Origin: Myxococcus fulvus
Lineage (GTDB): Bacteria > Myxococcota > Myxococcia > Myxococcales > Myxococcaceae
Assembly (NCBI RefSeq): GCF_900111765.1
Contig: NZ_FOIB01000004.1
Span: forward strand, 620,001 to 684,000
Reading direction: 5' to 3'
DNA length: 64,000 bases
Translations under genes and position numbers: made by a program
Shown: one piece after another, positions 1 to 8,367 of the stretch
Layout: each line of letters opens with the position of its first letter
How positions within the stretch are numbered: the first letter of the stretch is position 1
The notes under the pieces: generated by a model
Seen by the model: only the letters and a program-made list of their open reading frames with translations
What the model was told of the DNA's origin: nothing
The model's database searches: none

Positions 1-2385
1 GTCATCGGAGCCCTGGTGGGCGTGGCCTGTGCGACCGAGGCGCGAGCGGAGGAGGCCACGGGCATCATCGTAGGCAAGGTGGTGGACGCGGTGAGCAAGT
101 TGCCCGTGCCGGACGTGGTGGTGACGGCCACGGCACCGGAGTTGGTGGGCGAGCAGACCGTCGTGACCCGAGTGGATGGCACCTACCGCATCCCGCAGGT
201 GCCGCCAGGGACCTATACCCTTCTCTTCGAGACGGAGCTGTACCGCCCCCTCCGTCGAACCGAGGTCCGCAAGCTCGCGGGGCAGGAACTCCGGGTCGAT
301 GTCCTGCTCGAGAAGGAGTCACCCAGTGACGAAAGAGAAGGCTGTTACTTCCTCGTCTCCGACGTCACGAGCGCCGGCATGTCGACAGAGCTGTTCCCGG
401 AGTTGATTTCCAGCGTCCTGACACAACGCCCAGCGATGGGACGACAAGCCATGCGAACGCTGGATGGTTTTCTCGTCCTGGCATCGAACATGGTGGAGAC
501 GCGTCGGGGTAGCACGTTGCTGGGCACGGCACCCTGGGAGAATGAGTACCTCCTGGATGGCCTGTCCACGCGTGACGCCGTGACGGGATTCAACGCGCTC
601 CCGCTCAGCCTGGAACTCCTCCAGGACGCAACGGTGTTCACCCATGGAATCAGGGCGCGGTACGGCCGTGCGACAGGAGTCGTCGTTGAACAAAGCTCCA
701 TCTCTGGCTCCAACGAGTACAGCGGCACCGCCTTCGCGGAGTGGGTCCCTGGCGTGCTGGCGGAGCGGGGGCCCGTGAAAAGCAGGGCTGGGGAGCGCCC
801 CTCGCGACACTCCGTCTTCAACCAAGGAGCGTTCGGAGCGACGCTCCGGGGCGGCCTCATCAAGGACCACTTGTGGTTCTTCATGGGGGTGGTCCCAGCT
901 CTCACCCGGGTGGAGCGGACACCCGAGGAGCACGCTGGCGGGGGGCGGTCGTTCATCGACCATCGACAGGTCCAGGCGCTGGGAAGGTTGACCTACCTCT
1001 TCAACTACGACCACGACCTCTCCTTGATGGCTGTGACTGCCCCCTCCACTTCCCGATGGCAGGACATCGATTCGACGCAACAAGAAGTGGACCGCGAGAC
1101 TTCGCGGGTGGCGCTCGATTACAGAGGCGCATTCTTCGAAAAGAAGCTGCTGGTGGATGCCCACGCCGCATGGATGAGCCAGAGCGTGATGCCCCTGAGG
1201 CCACCTCGCGAGCACCGGGAGGATGAAGAGCGGCTGTCGGCATGTGGCGCTTCTTATGACGACGCACATCTGGGCTGCGCAGCCCACGACCAGGCGACGA
1301 ACCGATATCAAGCCTCGGTCGCGGCTGCGTACTCCGGTGATTTCTCGGGTGGGTCTCACCTCCTGAGGGCGGGGGTGGAGGTCGAGCGGCTCGTCCACGA
1401 TTGGGAGCGTGGCGGCCAGGAGGCGACTTCACGTCTTCAGACCCACGCTGGGTTCGCGAGCGCCTATCTCCAGGACACCTGGAGCCCCTCGGACTGGCTC
1501 ACCTTCAATGCCGGGCTCCGCTACGACACCCAATCCGTGGGCGGTCGGATTCACGGCGGAGACGCGACATCACATCTGCTGTCACCACGCCTTGGCGTCA
1601 CGATGGCTTCGACGGGATGGGACCAACTGCGCATCTTCGGGAACTACGCGAGGTATCACGGGCGTGTTCCACTCGGCTTGTTGCGCCCCCATCCGAGCAC
1701 CGAGAGGGGCGTGACGAATGTCCGGCTGGACTCTTCGCTGACACCTCCCTCCACCACGGAGTTCGTGACGGGGCTCGAGTTCGCAGCCGATTCCGATACT
1801 TCCGTGAGCGTTTTCCATGCGCGCCGCATGAGGACCACGGGACTCGTGCTCAGTCAGGACACTGAGCGAGGAGCCCCCGTACTCGTCAATCCGGGACGGG
1901 GCCTGGGCGCAAACCTCCCGGCACCTCGGAGCAGACATGACTCGGTGACACTCGAGGTGGATCGCAACTTCAATGACAACTGGTCCATGCTGCTCGCCTA
2001 CACGTGGTCGCGGCTTCAGGGAGCCACTCTCGAGGAGCAGCGCGGCGTATTGAATCGGCCGCATGTCCTCAAACTCTCCGGCACCCGCGGGTTCTTCCAT
2101 CGAGACTGGAGATGGGGAGCCTCCGTGGGACTCTCTTATCTCGGCATCGCGGGGGCACACGGAGAAGGCTCTGAGAAGAGACGACCGTGGCTGCACAACG
2201 TGGATGCACGACTGGCCGTCCGCTACAACGTGGAGCGGAGGCAGGACATCGAGTTCCACCTCGATGTCCTCAACGTCTTCGACTCCCAGGCCGACGACTC
2301 GCTCACCTCGGGCCGTGAAGTCGCCGTCCTTCCCGCGTCCCAGACACCTCGACAGGTGCGGCTCGGGGCACGGTACGCATTCTGA
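1..2385 (+). CDS. TonB-dependent outer-membrane receptor with N-terminal carboxypeptidase-regulatory domain, 5' end cut by window
   Basis: The frame is open from base 1, and the first residues read like the end of a signal peptide (ALVGVACATEARA), so the true start probably lies upstream; the first start codon in the window is GTG at 16. Next comes a carboxypeptidase-regulatory-like beta-sandwich (GIIVGKVVDA to about residue 100) of the kind that precedes the plug in many delta-proteobacterial and Bacteroidetes receptors. A plug-like segment with the stretch EYLLDGLSTRD follows, then a long barrel whose last residues (RLGARYAF) end in the aromatic typical of outer-membrane proteins. The family imports large substrates across the outer membrane using TonB energy. 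The substrate cannot be told from sequence. No TonB, ExbB or ExbD gene is in the window. Confidence 0.87.
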   Translation, partial: VIGALVGVACATEARAEEATGIIVGKVVDAVSKLPVPDVVVTATAPELVGEQTVVTRVDGTYRIPQVPPGTYTLLFETELYRPLRRTEVRKLAGQELRVDVLLEKESPSDEREGCYFLVSDVTSAGMSTELFPELISSVLTQRPAMGRQAMRTLDGFLVLASNMVETRRGSTLLGTAPWENEYLLDGLSTRDAVTGFNALPLSLELLQDATVFTHGIRARYGRATGVVVEQSSISGSNEYSGTAFAEWVPGVLAERGPVKSRAGERPSRHSVFNQGAFGATLRGGLIKDHLWFFMGVVPALTRVERTPEEHAGGGRSFIDHRQVQALGRLTYLFNYDHDLSLMAVTAPSTSRWQDIDSTQQEVDRETSRVALDYRGAFFEKKLLVDAHAAWMSQSVMPLRPPREHREDEERLSACGASYDDAHLGCAAHDQATNRYQASVAAAYSGDFSGGSHLLRAGVEVERLVHDWERGGQEATSRLQTHAGFASAYLQDTWSPSDWLTFNAGLRYDTQSVGGRIHGGDATSHLLSPRLGVTMASTGWDQLRIFGNYARYHGRVPLGLLRPHPSTERGVTNVRLDSSLTPPSTTEFVTGLEFAADSDTSVSVFHARRMRTTGLVLSQDTERGAPVLVNPGRGLGANLPAPRSRHDSVTLEVDRNFNDNWSMLLAYTWSRLQGATLEEQRGVLNRPHVLKLSGTRGFFHRDWRWGASVGLSYLGIAGAHGEGSEKRRPWLHNVDARLAVRYNVERRQDIEFHLDVLNVFDSQADDSLTSGREVAVLPASQTPRQVRLGARYAF

Positions 2386-2435
2386 GCCGGGGGGGCGGGC
2401 TCGAGTTGGTCCGCGCGTTGCACAGCGGGCCGGCC

Positions 2436-3215
2436 ATGCGTCGCCTCCTGACCGTGCGGTCCCTATTGTGGTTGCTGGGCCTCATCCTCGTGGCGCCGCT
2501 GGCCACGGTGGAGTGTGTCTATCGGTACGCGCTCTCGCGGCTACCAGAGCTGCCTCCCTCTCCGACACAAGGGCTCTCCGCCTCCGCGCGCCTGCGGGCG
2601 ACCTGGTGGCGGGACCTGGACTCCTCCACTCGGCACGTGCAGCCCATCGGGTCCTGGACCGTGGTCCACGGCCTCATGGGCTTCACGCTCTCCCGACCTG
2701 TTTGTGAGGACGAGTTCCTGCCCGAGGGCTTCGAGCATGCGCTGGATGCGGCGAGCCGTTGGCTCAACGTCCTGAATGCACGCACGACGGCCCCGCCCCG
2801 AGGGCTCGAGCGCATCGCCCTGGCCATCTGGCTCACGCGCCACTGGAGCGAGGAGGACTGGAGGGTCGAGGCCATCGAGTCGCGGTGGCATGCGTCGAGC
2901 GTGAAGCGCGGCGTCCCCGTGTTCCTCGCGCGAAGCTGGACCCAGCTCCCCGTCGAGGACCTCGCGTTGCTCATGGCGATGGAGCAGCTCTCGTGGGGAG
3001 CGGACCCTTGGTGCGAGCGGGAGCAACTCCATGCCGTCCGCGATGCGCTGCTGAGGACGCTGCATGACCGCGAAGGGCTCGATGAGATGGAGCTGGCGAC
3101 GGCCCTGCGCGCACCGCTGTTCCTCACGGTGCGCCCCCTCGACTGGGGAACTTGTGGACAACCCGCGCTGACACGCGTCCTGGAGTCCCGGGTCACCACG
3201 CCGCTCCCCGAGTAG
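2436..3215 (+). CDS. Single-pass membrane protein, possibly a degenerate GT51-like transglycosylase
   Basis: This 259-residue protein starts at ATG 2436 (MRRLLTVRSLLWLLG), which gives an N-terminal membrane anchor at residues 8-25; an in-frame GTG at 2406 is less likely. The rest is soluble and probably periplasmic. The C-terminal half, from GLERIALAIWL through PVEDLALLMAMEQLS to the ALRAPL tail, follows the pattern of the second half of GT51 peptidoglycan glycosyltransferases (helix, an EILE/YLN-like block, a yFGK/Lsl.E.AlLA block, an Rr..VL helix). The catalytic SED/H-G block and the SxxxQ motif of active enzymes are absent. The resemblance is my own alignment by eye. If correct, this is an inactive relative; otherwise it is a hypothetical membrane protein. 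Confidence 0.62.
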   Translation: MRRLLTVRSLLWLLGLILVAPLATVECVYRYALSRLPELPPSPTQGLSASARLRATWWRDLDSSTRHVQPIGSWTVVHGLMGFTLSRPVCEDEFLPEGFEHALDAASRWLNVLNARTTAPPRGLERIALAIWLTRHWSEEDWRVEAIESRWHASSVKRGVPVFLARSWTQLPVEDLALLMAMEQLSWGADPWCEREQLHAVRDALLRTLHDREGLDEMELATALRAPLFLTVRPLDWGTCGQPALTRVLESRVTTPLPE

Positions 3216-3259
3216 CCACGGGACCGAGCCCTCCGTGAGGCTCGCTTGTCGCTGGCCGT

Positions 3260-3284
3260 CCTCGCCTCAAGTTTGAGCACGAGG
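3260..3284. promoter_or_regulatory. Imperfect inverted repeat ahead of the secreted Gly-rich protein
   Basis: The arms read CCTCG-c-CTCAA-gt-TTGAG-ca-CGAGG, ten paired positions with a 2-nt turn. The 3' arm runs into the purine-rich ribosome-binding region (GAGGAAAGGA, 3281-3290) of the gene starting at 3299. It could be an operator or an mRNA hairpin; the core AAGGA stays outside the stem. Confidence 0.4.
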
Positions 3285-3298
3285 AAAGGACCCCACCC

Positions 3299-4234
3299 AT
3301 GCGACGAGCGTTCTGCACCGCGGCCCTGACGTTCAGCTTCCTCCTGTCTCCTGTCGCCCTCGCCCAATCAGCGGGCAGCGGAGCGGGCGCAGGGACGTCC
3401 GCCCAACCCCAGTCGGGCGTCGGCGCCAACCAGACACCCGGCACCACTCCGTCGTCCGGGACCTTCTCGGTCGTGCCCTATGGGTCCACCGGCGCTGAAG
3501 ACATCTCGAGCACGAGCACGACCACGCAAGGGACTGGTGGCTCTGGCAACACCTCGAACTCCAACGCCGCGGGCGCGAACAACGGCAACGGCACTGGCGG
3601 CGCGGACACAGGCAACAATGCGTCGGATGCGCGCGGAACCGGCGGCTCTGGCAACAAGGACTCCGTGCCTGCCGGTCGCCCCGAGCCCACGCGCCAGGGC
3701 ACCGAGCCGCGAGATGCGGCAGGCGAGGCACGAGGCGGCAGCGCGGAGGCAGCGGCGTCCGGACAGGAACTGAGCCAGGGAGACCTGACTCGAGAGGTCG
3801 CCATGCTTCGCAACGATGTCCTGCGACTCCAGCGACAGGTCAACGCCATCCGGGGCGGACATGCGAAGGACGATGACGCGAAGAAGCAACAGGACGGCAC
3901 GGGAGGCTCGGGTCCCGCGAGCGCGCCACGACAGGAAGCCCCCGCCGACAATTCCGGCGACGTGAACGCCGACCCCGAGAAGACCATCGTCGCGAACGTC
4001 GTCATGCGCGGCCAGGTGACCTCGGCCACCCAGGACCGCATCGTCATCAAGGACGCAGAGACCGGAGACCTCTACGACCTGCGCGTCGGCGAGAACACCC
4101 GAATCCTCCGCAACGGCCAGCGCATCTCGACACAGGGCTTGCGACAGGGCACCGCCGTCCAGGCCGCCTACAACCTCATCGCCGATGGCAGCTCCGACGC
4201 GACCCGAATCCAGGTGACGCCGCGCTCGCGCTGA
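3299..4234 (+). CDS. Secreted Gly/Ser/Asn-rich protein with DUF5666-like C-terminus
   Basis: This 311-residue protein begins with a clear signal peptide (MRRAFCTAALTFSFLLSPVALA, cleavage near residue 22). A low-complexity linker follows, in which TGGSGN recurs about residues 79, 98 and 116. After it come a short predicted coiled-coil helix (LTREVAMLRNDVLRLQRQ, about residues 162-180) and a small beta-rich C-terminal domain (about residues 225-311: VVMRGQVTSATQDRIVIKDA). That last domain resembles the DUF5666/OB-like modules of secreted bacterial proteins. ATG 3299 lies 8 bases after AAGGA. It is probably periplasmic or surface exposed. The function is unknown. Confidence 0.75.
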   Translation: MRRAFCTAALTFSFLLSPVALAQSAGSGAGAGTSAQPQSGVGANQTPGTTPSSGTFSVVPYGSTGAEDISSTSTTTQGTGGSGNTSNSNAAGANNGNGTGGADTGNNASDARGTGGSGNKDSVPAGRPEPTRQGTEPRDAAGEARGGSAEAAASGQELSQGDLTREVAMLRNDVLRLQRQVNAIRGGHAKDDDAKKQQDGTGGSGPASAPRQEAPADNSGDVNADPEKTIVANVVMRGQVTSATQDRIVIKDAETGDLYDLRVGENTRILRNGQRISTQGLRQGTAVQAAYNLIADGSSDATRIQVTPRSR

Positions 4235-4388
4235 ATCACGGCGCGCGAGCCTTGTACGAGCCCGCGCGCGTCAGTCGCCCTGAGGCAAAGCCATCACGCA
4301 CGAAGCAAAGGACATCAGCTCCGCTCGGGCGTGACTCTCGGCGCAAGGCCATCCGTCTTGTTTCGCCGAGCCGCGCTCGATGCGGTCA

Positions 4389-4685
4389 TCACCGCTCGCG
4401 CGCGAACCGCTCGATGCGGAGAATCGCCAGCTCCATCTTCTGGCGCGCCGAGCTGTTCGCCGAGTGCACGCGGACTCGCGGAGGAACGAAGCCTCGCGTC
4501 GCCACCGCCTCCTCCAGCCACAGCAGCACGTCATACCCGGTGCCGTGCTCGTCATCCCCGAGGTCGTGGTCGAGGCTGAGCTCGACCACCTGTCCTCCCT
4601 GGAGCAACGCGATGGCCTCCTCCGGCCAGCGGACGGCCACCCAGCCCTCGGGCGTGGGCCGCTCGTCATCCAGATACACTCTCAC
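4389..4685 (-). CDS. Cyclic-phosphate-processing receiver-domain protein
   Basis: The 98-residue protein opens with MRVYLDDERPTPEGW and contains SLDHDLGDDEHGTGYDVLLWL. These are the acidic-cluster signatures of the cyclic-phosphate-processing receiver-like family, a stand-alone receiver-fold domain predicted from genome context to act on cyclic phosphate ends of RNA or nucleotides. The DDE near the N-terminus and the DHDLG loop replace the usual receiver aspartates. No RNA ligase or repair gene is adjacent. The next gene on the same strand is a short unknown 18 bases upstream, so the two may be co-transcribed. Confidence 0.72.
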   Translation of the reverse strand: MRVYLDDERPTPEGWVAVRWPEEAIALLQGGQVVELSLDHDLGDDEHGTGYDVLLWLEEAVATRGFVPPRVRVHSANSSARQKMELAILRIERFARER

Positions 4686-4703
4686 CGCGTCACCCCAGGC
4701 TCG

Positions 4704-4937
4704 TCAGCGCTCGCCGTCCTTCGACGACTTGCCCTCGGCGAGCTGACGCATCTTGGCGGCGAAGGGGCTCTCCCCCTCCGTCCGGTTGGGACCACCCGCC
4801 AGCCGCTGCCGCCGAGCCATCGCCAGCCCACCCTCCGCGGGGCCCTCGAGGGCCTCCTTCTCGTAGCGGTCCTGTCCTCCGAGCGCGCGCCCCACGGGAC
4901 GAGCGGAAGCGACACGGCGGTTCGTATCCACGGGCAT
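4704..4937 (-). CDS. Small hypothetical protein
   Basis: This is a 77-residue polar protein (MPVDTNRRVASARPVG to EGKSSKDGER) with no membrane segment. The start is well supported: TGGAGG lies about 8 bases upstream of ATG 4937. It sits between the E2-like gene (its stop at 4970) and the receiver-domain gene (its start at 4685), all on the minus strand with short gaps, consistent with one operon. It is rich in Arg, Gly and Glu and looks partly disordered. I do not recognise a family. Confidence 0.6.
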   Translation of the reverse strand: MPVDTNRRVASARPVGRALGGQDRYEKEALEGPAEGGLAMARRQRLAGGPNRTEGESPFAAKMRQLAEGKSSKDGER

Positions 4938-4969
4938 GACCAGACCTCCAGCGGTGGCGACACCCCGTT

Positions 4970-5815
4970 CTACCCCACCCGCGTCCCGCTCGCAGCCCCC
5001 AGGGTCTCCTCGGGCGACTCCAGCACCTGCCCGACATGCCGGAGCACCCGCGCCACCACCTCCACGTCCAACGCCCGCGCATCCCACGTGCACGTCAGCG
5101 TCATCACCTTCCCTGGCACCAGCTCCCCCGCCTCCACCACCGGCTCCGTCCGCACGGAGCACGGCGCCAGCACCAACGGCACCCGCGTGTACGGCACCGT
5201 CGCCACATACCCCCGCTCCAGCCCCAGCGTGCCCAGGCTCGTCACCACCACCGAGCCGAACGGGTCCCTCGGCATCCCCACCCAGCGCAGGTCCACGTTC
5301 AGCGTGAACCACACGAAGGACAGCAGCCGCAGCGCCCACCCCATGAACATCCCCGGGATGCGATACGAGCGGCGCTTGCCCCGCTCGATGACCACGTCCT
5401 CCCGCGAGCGCACCCGCCCGACCACGCCCTCCATCGCCCGCGCGAAGTCCGCGAGCGACAGCGTGTCCGCGCGGTGCACCGTGGCCGTCGTCAAGTCCAC
5501 GCGTCCTGACGGCTCGGGCTGCACCACGAGCACGCACACGCCCACGTCGACCCGAAGCGACGGACTACCCCAGCGCATGAGCACGTTGGCCTCGGGGTAC
5601 AGCCGCAGCGCGTCCGCGGCGGCCTTGGCCACCAGGTGCGTCACCGTGAGCCGCTGCCCCGTCCGCTCGCGCCACGCCTCCAGGAACGCGAGCGCGCGCT
5701 CCATGCGCACTTCGAGTGCGGCATAGGAGGTCGGGTCCCGAGGCGCGCCCCAGGCCCCCAGGGCGAGCTTCCGGAAGGCACCGGGTGGCGGCGCCGGCTT
5801 CAGGTCGAGGTCCAC
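4970..5815 (-). CDS. 2-oxoacid dehydrogenase E2-like acyltransferase domain lacking the catalytic His
   Basis: This 281-residue protein has the chloramphenicol-acetyltransferase-like fold of dihydrolipoamide acyltransferase catalytic domains: TVTHLVAKAAADAL near residue 60, a GSVVVTSLGTLGLERGYV block near 190, then VPLVLAPCSV. It has no lipoyl or peripheral-subunit-binding domain. The family's active-site signature DHRxxDG reads DARALDV here (residues 245-251), so the catalytic His is Ala and the Gly is Val. It is therefore probably not a normal acyltransferase. The only start visible in frame is GTG 5815, without a strong Shine-Dalgarno sequence. It is divergent from the DUF1684 gene across a 113-bp gap. 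Confidence 0.75.
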   Translation of the reverse strand: MDLDLKPAPPPGAFRKLALGAWGAPRDPTSYAALEVRMERALAFLEAWRERTGQRLTVTHLVAKAAADALRLYPEANVLMRWGSPSLRVDVGVCVLVVQPEPSGRVDLTTATVHRADTLSLADFARAMEGVVGRVRSREDVVIERGKRRSYRIPGMFMGWALRLLSFVWFTLNVDLRWVGMPRDPFGSVVVTSLGTLGLERGYVATVPYTRVPLVLAPCSVRTEPVVEAGELVPGKVMTLTCTWDARALDVEVVARVLRHVGQVLESPEETLGAASGTRVG

Positions 5816-5928
5816 GAAGAGCCCGGGCTTCGCATGGAGTCCAACGCTCCTGCAACCCCACCCTGCGCGGCGCCGGGCACCCTGTTAGACAGGTCGTCCG
5901 CAGCAAGCCCTCCACCGAGGCTCCCGAC

Positions 5929-6858
5929 ATGACGCCCATCGCCCTGGCCCTGTCCCTCGCCCTTCACGCCGCGCCGGCCCCCAAGGCCGCGCCCCCGAAA
6001 CCCACCGCCCCCGCCAAGAACGTGTCCGCCCCCACGACGCCCGAAGACATCACCGCCGCCACCCGCACGTGGCACGAGCAGCGCCTCCAGCGACTCCAGT
6101 CCGAGGACGGCTGGCTGTCCCTCGTGGGCCTCTTCTGGCTGGAGGAGGGCGCGCAGACCGCCGGCTCCGCGCCGGAGAACAAGCTGGACTTCCCGGACGG
6201 CACACCGCCGAAGCTCGGCACCTTCACGCGCAAGGGGAAGGAGGTCTCCTTCCAGCCCGAGAAGGGCGTGCAGTTCACGCGCAACGGCGAGCCCTTCACC
6301 GGCGGCGCGCTGAAGACGGACGAGCAGGGCTCGCCGGATGTGCTGAAGCTCGGCAGCCTCAACTTCCACGTCATCCAGCGCGGCGACAAGGTGGGCGTGC
6401 GGGTGAAGGACTCGCAGTCGCCCGCGCGCACGGGGTTCCACGGCATCCCCACGTACCCCGCGAGCAACGCCTGGCGCGTCACCGCGCGCTTCGAGCCCGC
6501 CGAGACGCCTCGCATGCTCCAGGTCCCCAACGTGCTGGGCACCACGGAGGAGATGAAGGCCCCGGGCACGCTCGTCTTCACCGTGGCGGGCAAGGAGTAC
6601 CGCCTGACGCCCGTGGAGGATGGCTCCAACCAGCTCTTCGTCATCTTCGCGGACGAGACCAACCGCGACTCGACGTACGGCGCGGGCCGCTTCCTGTACG
6701 CGGACATGCCGAAGGACGGCCAGGTGGTGCTCGACTTCAACCGCGCCTACAACCCGCCCTGCGCGTTCACCCGCTTCGCCACCTGCCCCCTGCCCCCTCG
6801 CGGCAACCGGCTGGCCCTCCGCGTGGAAGCCGGTGAGAAGCGCTACGGCGACCACTGA
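5929..6858 (+). CDS. DUF1684 domain-containing exported protein
   Basis: This 309-residue protein starts at ATG 5929, with a signal peptide (MTPIALALSLALHAAPA) and an Ala/Pro/Lys linker. A DUF1684 domain fills most of the rest. Diagnostic stretches are WHEQRLQRLQSEDGWLSLVGLFWLEEG near residue 50 and the C-terminal block FLYADMPKDGQVVLDFNRAYNPPCAF. The family is widespread in bacteria but has no firmly established reaction. The NPPCAF segment and the conserved acidic residues suggest a binding site. A possible terminator follows at 6908. The upstream in-frame extension to 5716 overlaps the divergent gene and is rejected. Confidence 0.82.
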   Translation: MTPIALALSLALHAAPAPKAAPPKPTAPAKNVSAPTTPEDITAATRTWHEQRLQRLQSEDGWLSLVGLFWLEEGAQTAGSAPENKLDFPDGTPPKLGTFTRKGKEVSFQPEKGVQFTRNGEPFTGGALKTDEQGSPDVLKLGSLNFHVIQRGDKVGVRVKDSQSPARTGFHGIPTYPASNAWRVTARFEPAETPRMLQVPNVLGTTEEMKAPGTLVFTVAGKEYRLTPVEDGSNQLFVIFADETNRDSTYGAGRFLYADMPKDGQVVLDFNRAYNPPCAFTRFATCPLPPRGNRLALRVEAGEKRYGDH

Positions 6859-6907
6859 GCCACGGACGTCAACCGACTCACTCCACGGGCAGGCTCCGCA
6901 TCCATCG

Positions 6908-6927
6908 CGGGCCGGCCCGTTTATTTT
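6908..6927 (+). terminator. Possible intrinsic terminator after the DUF1684 gene
   Basis: A 12-bp perfect palindrome (CGGGCCGGCCCG) is followed directly by TTTATTTT. The hairpin would have only four pairs around a CCGG loop, so it is weak, but the T-rich tail and its place 49 bases after the DUF1684 stop fit termination. Confidence 0.4.
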
Positions 6928-7051
6928 CCATCGTGATTCCAAAGAGATGGAAGCCTCAGAACGCGGCCACGCGCGTCCTGTGTTCTGCTCACGAATCGAA
7001 TCACTCTTCTGCTCATGGAGGAGGGCGTCGGGAGTGTGCGGAGGCACGGGC

Positions 7052-8353
7052 ATGGCCACGGTGGAACAGCTTCTCGCGGTGCTCGGCCGTCGCGGTGATG
7101 CGCAGGCGAGCGAGCTCGCCACGTGGCTCCAGGTCTCTCGGCCCACGGTGACACGCTTGCTCGCGGCCGCGGGAGACCAGCTGTGCCGCATGGGGAAAGG
7201 CCCCGCGACGCGCTATGCGCGGACACGCCCACTTCCTTCACTGGGCACGCGACTGAGCCTCCATCGCATCGACGAGGCAGGCGCTGTCCATCCGGACGGA
7301 GAGCTCCACCTGCTCGCGGGAGGCCGTCACTGGCTCGAACGCGTGAAGGGTGAATCCGAGCTGTTCGAGGAACAACCACCCTTCGCGGCGGACATGAGTC
7401 CCCAGGGCTACGCGGGTCGGACCTTCTCCCTGCGATATCCCGAGCTCGCCCTGTCCCAGCGTGTGGCGGACTGGACCGAGGATGACTGTCTGGTCGCGCT
7501 CGCACTGCGAGGCGAGGACTGCGTCGGAGACCTCATCCTCGGCGATGAATCACTCGACCGGTATCTCGCGACGCCCGATACACACTCCACTCCCGACGAC
7601 TACCCCCGGCTCGCTCGGGCCTCGGGACAGGGACATCCCGGCTCCTCCGTCGGAGGCGAGCACCCCAAGTTCGCGACGCGCGTGAAGGACCGACACGTCA
7701 TCGTGAAGTTCGCGGGCAATGACGAAGGCGCGGCCGTATCCCGATGGAAGGACCTCCTCGTCACCGAGCATCTCGCGCTCGAAGCCATCCGTGACGCCGG
7801 TCATGCGGCGGCGCCGACACGCTGGCTCGATGCGGAGGGCTATCGCTTCCTCGAGGTCGAGCGCTTCGACCGCGTCGGACTCCGTGGCAGACGCGGCCTG
7901 CTTTCACTCGGCGCCATCGACAACGCGTACCTCGGCGTGCGCGGCACCTGGACCCAGGCCACGCTGAAGCTGCACGAGGCCCGCTTCGTCTCCGAGGAGG
8001 ACGCGCGCCAGTCGCGGTGGCTCGACGTCTTCGGCCAGCTCATCGGCAACACGGACCGACATCCTGGCAACCTCGCCTTCTTCACGGAAGGACCGAAGCG
8101 GTTCCGACTCGCGCCCGCGTACGACATGCTGCCGATGATGTTCGCGCCCGTGGGCACGAACCTCGTCGAGCGCGAATACACACCGCAGCCCCCCAACGCG
8201 ACCACGCTGGACGTCTGGCCCGATGCCGCCCGTCGGGCCCTCGCCTACTGGGAGCGACTCACCCAGGAGCCCGCGCTCAGCGCCCACTTCCGCGAGCGCT
8301 GCGCGGCCTGTGCCGAGTCATTGCGAGCATTCATACAGACACGACGTCTCTGA
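7052..8353 (+). CDS. yjjJ: HipA-family serine/threonine kinase, stand-alone YjjJ type
   Basis: The 433-residue protein starts at ATG 7052, preceded by GGAGG. It has an N-terminal winged helix-turn-helix (residues 5-60, ASELATWLQVSRPTVTRLLAAAG) fused to a HipA kinase body. Kinase hallmarks are the Gly-rich SSVGGEHPKF loop near 200, the catalytic block NTDRHPGN (residues 333-340) and the metal-binding aspartate of PAYDML (Asp358). This architecture and length match E. coli YjjJ, a HipA-like toxin with its own DNA-binding domain and no separate HipB. Indeed no HipB-like gene is adjacent. HipA enzymes phosphorylate aminoacyl-tRNA synthetases; the target here is unknown. Confidence 0.85.
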   Translation: MATVEQLLAVLGRRGDAQASELATWLQVSRPTVTRLLAAAGDQLCRMGKGPATRYARTRPLPSLGTRLSLHRIDEAGAVHPDGELHLLAGGRHWLERVKGESELFEEQPPFAADMSPQGYAGRTFSLRYPELALSQRVADWTEDDCLVALALRGEDCVGDLILGDESLDRYLATPDTHSTPDDYPRLARASGQGHPGSSVGGEHPKFATRVKDRHVIVKFAGNDEGAAVSRWKDLLVTEHLALEAIRDAGHAAAPTRWLDAEGYRFLEVERFDRVGLRGRRGLLSLGAIDNAYLGVRGTWTQATLKLHEARFVSEEDARQSRWLDVFGQLIGNTDRHPGNLAFFTEGPKRFRLAPAYDMLPMMFAPVGTNLVEREYTPQPPNATTLDVWPDAARRALAYWERLTQEPALSAHFRERCAACAESLRAFIQTRRL

Positions 8354-8367
8354 GCGCGGCTCCCTGC

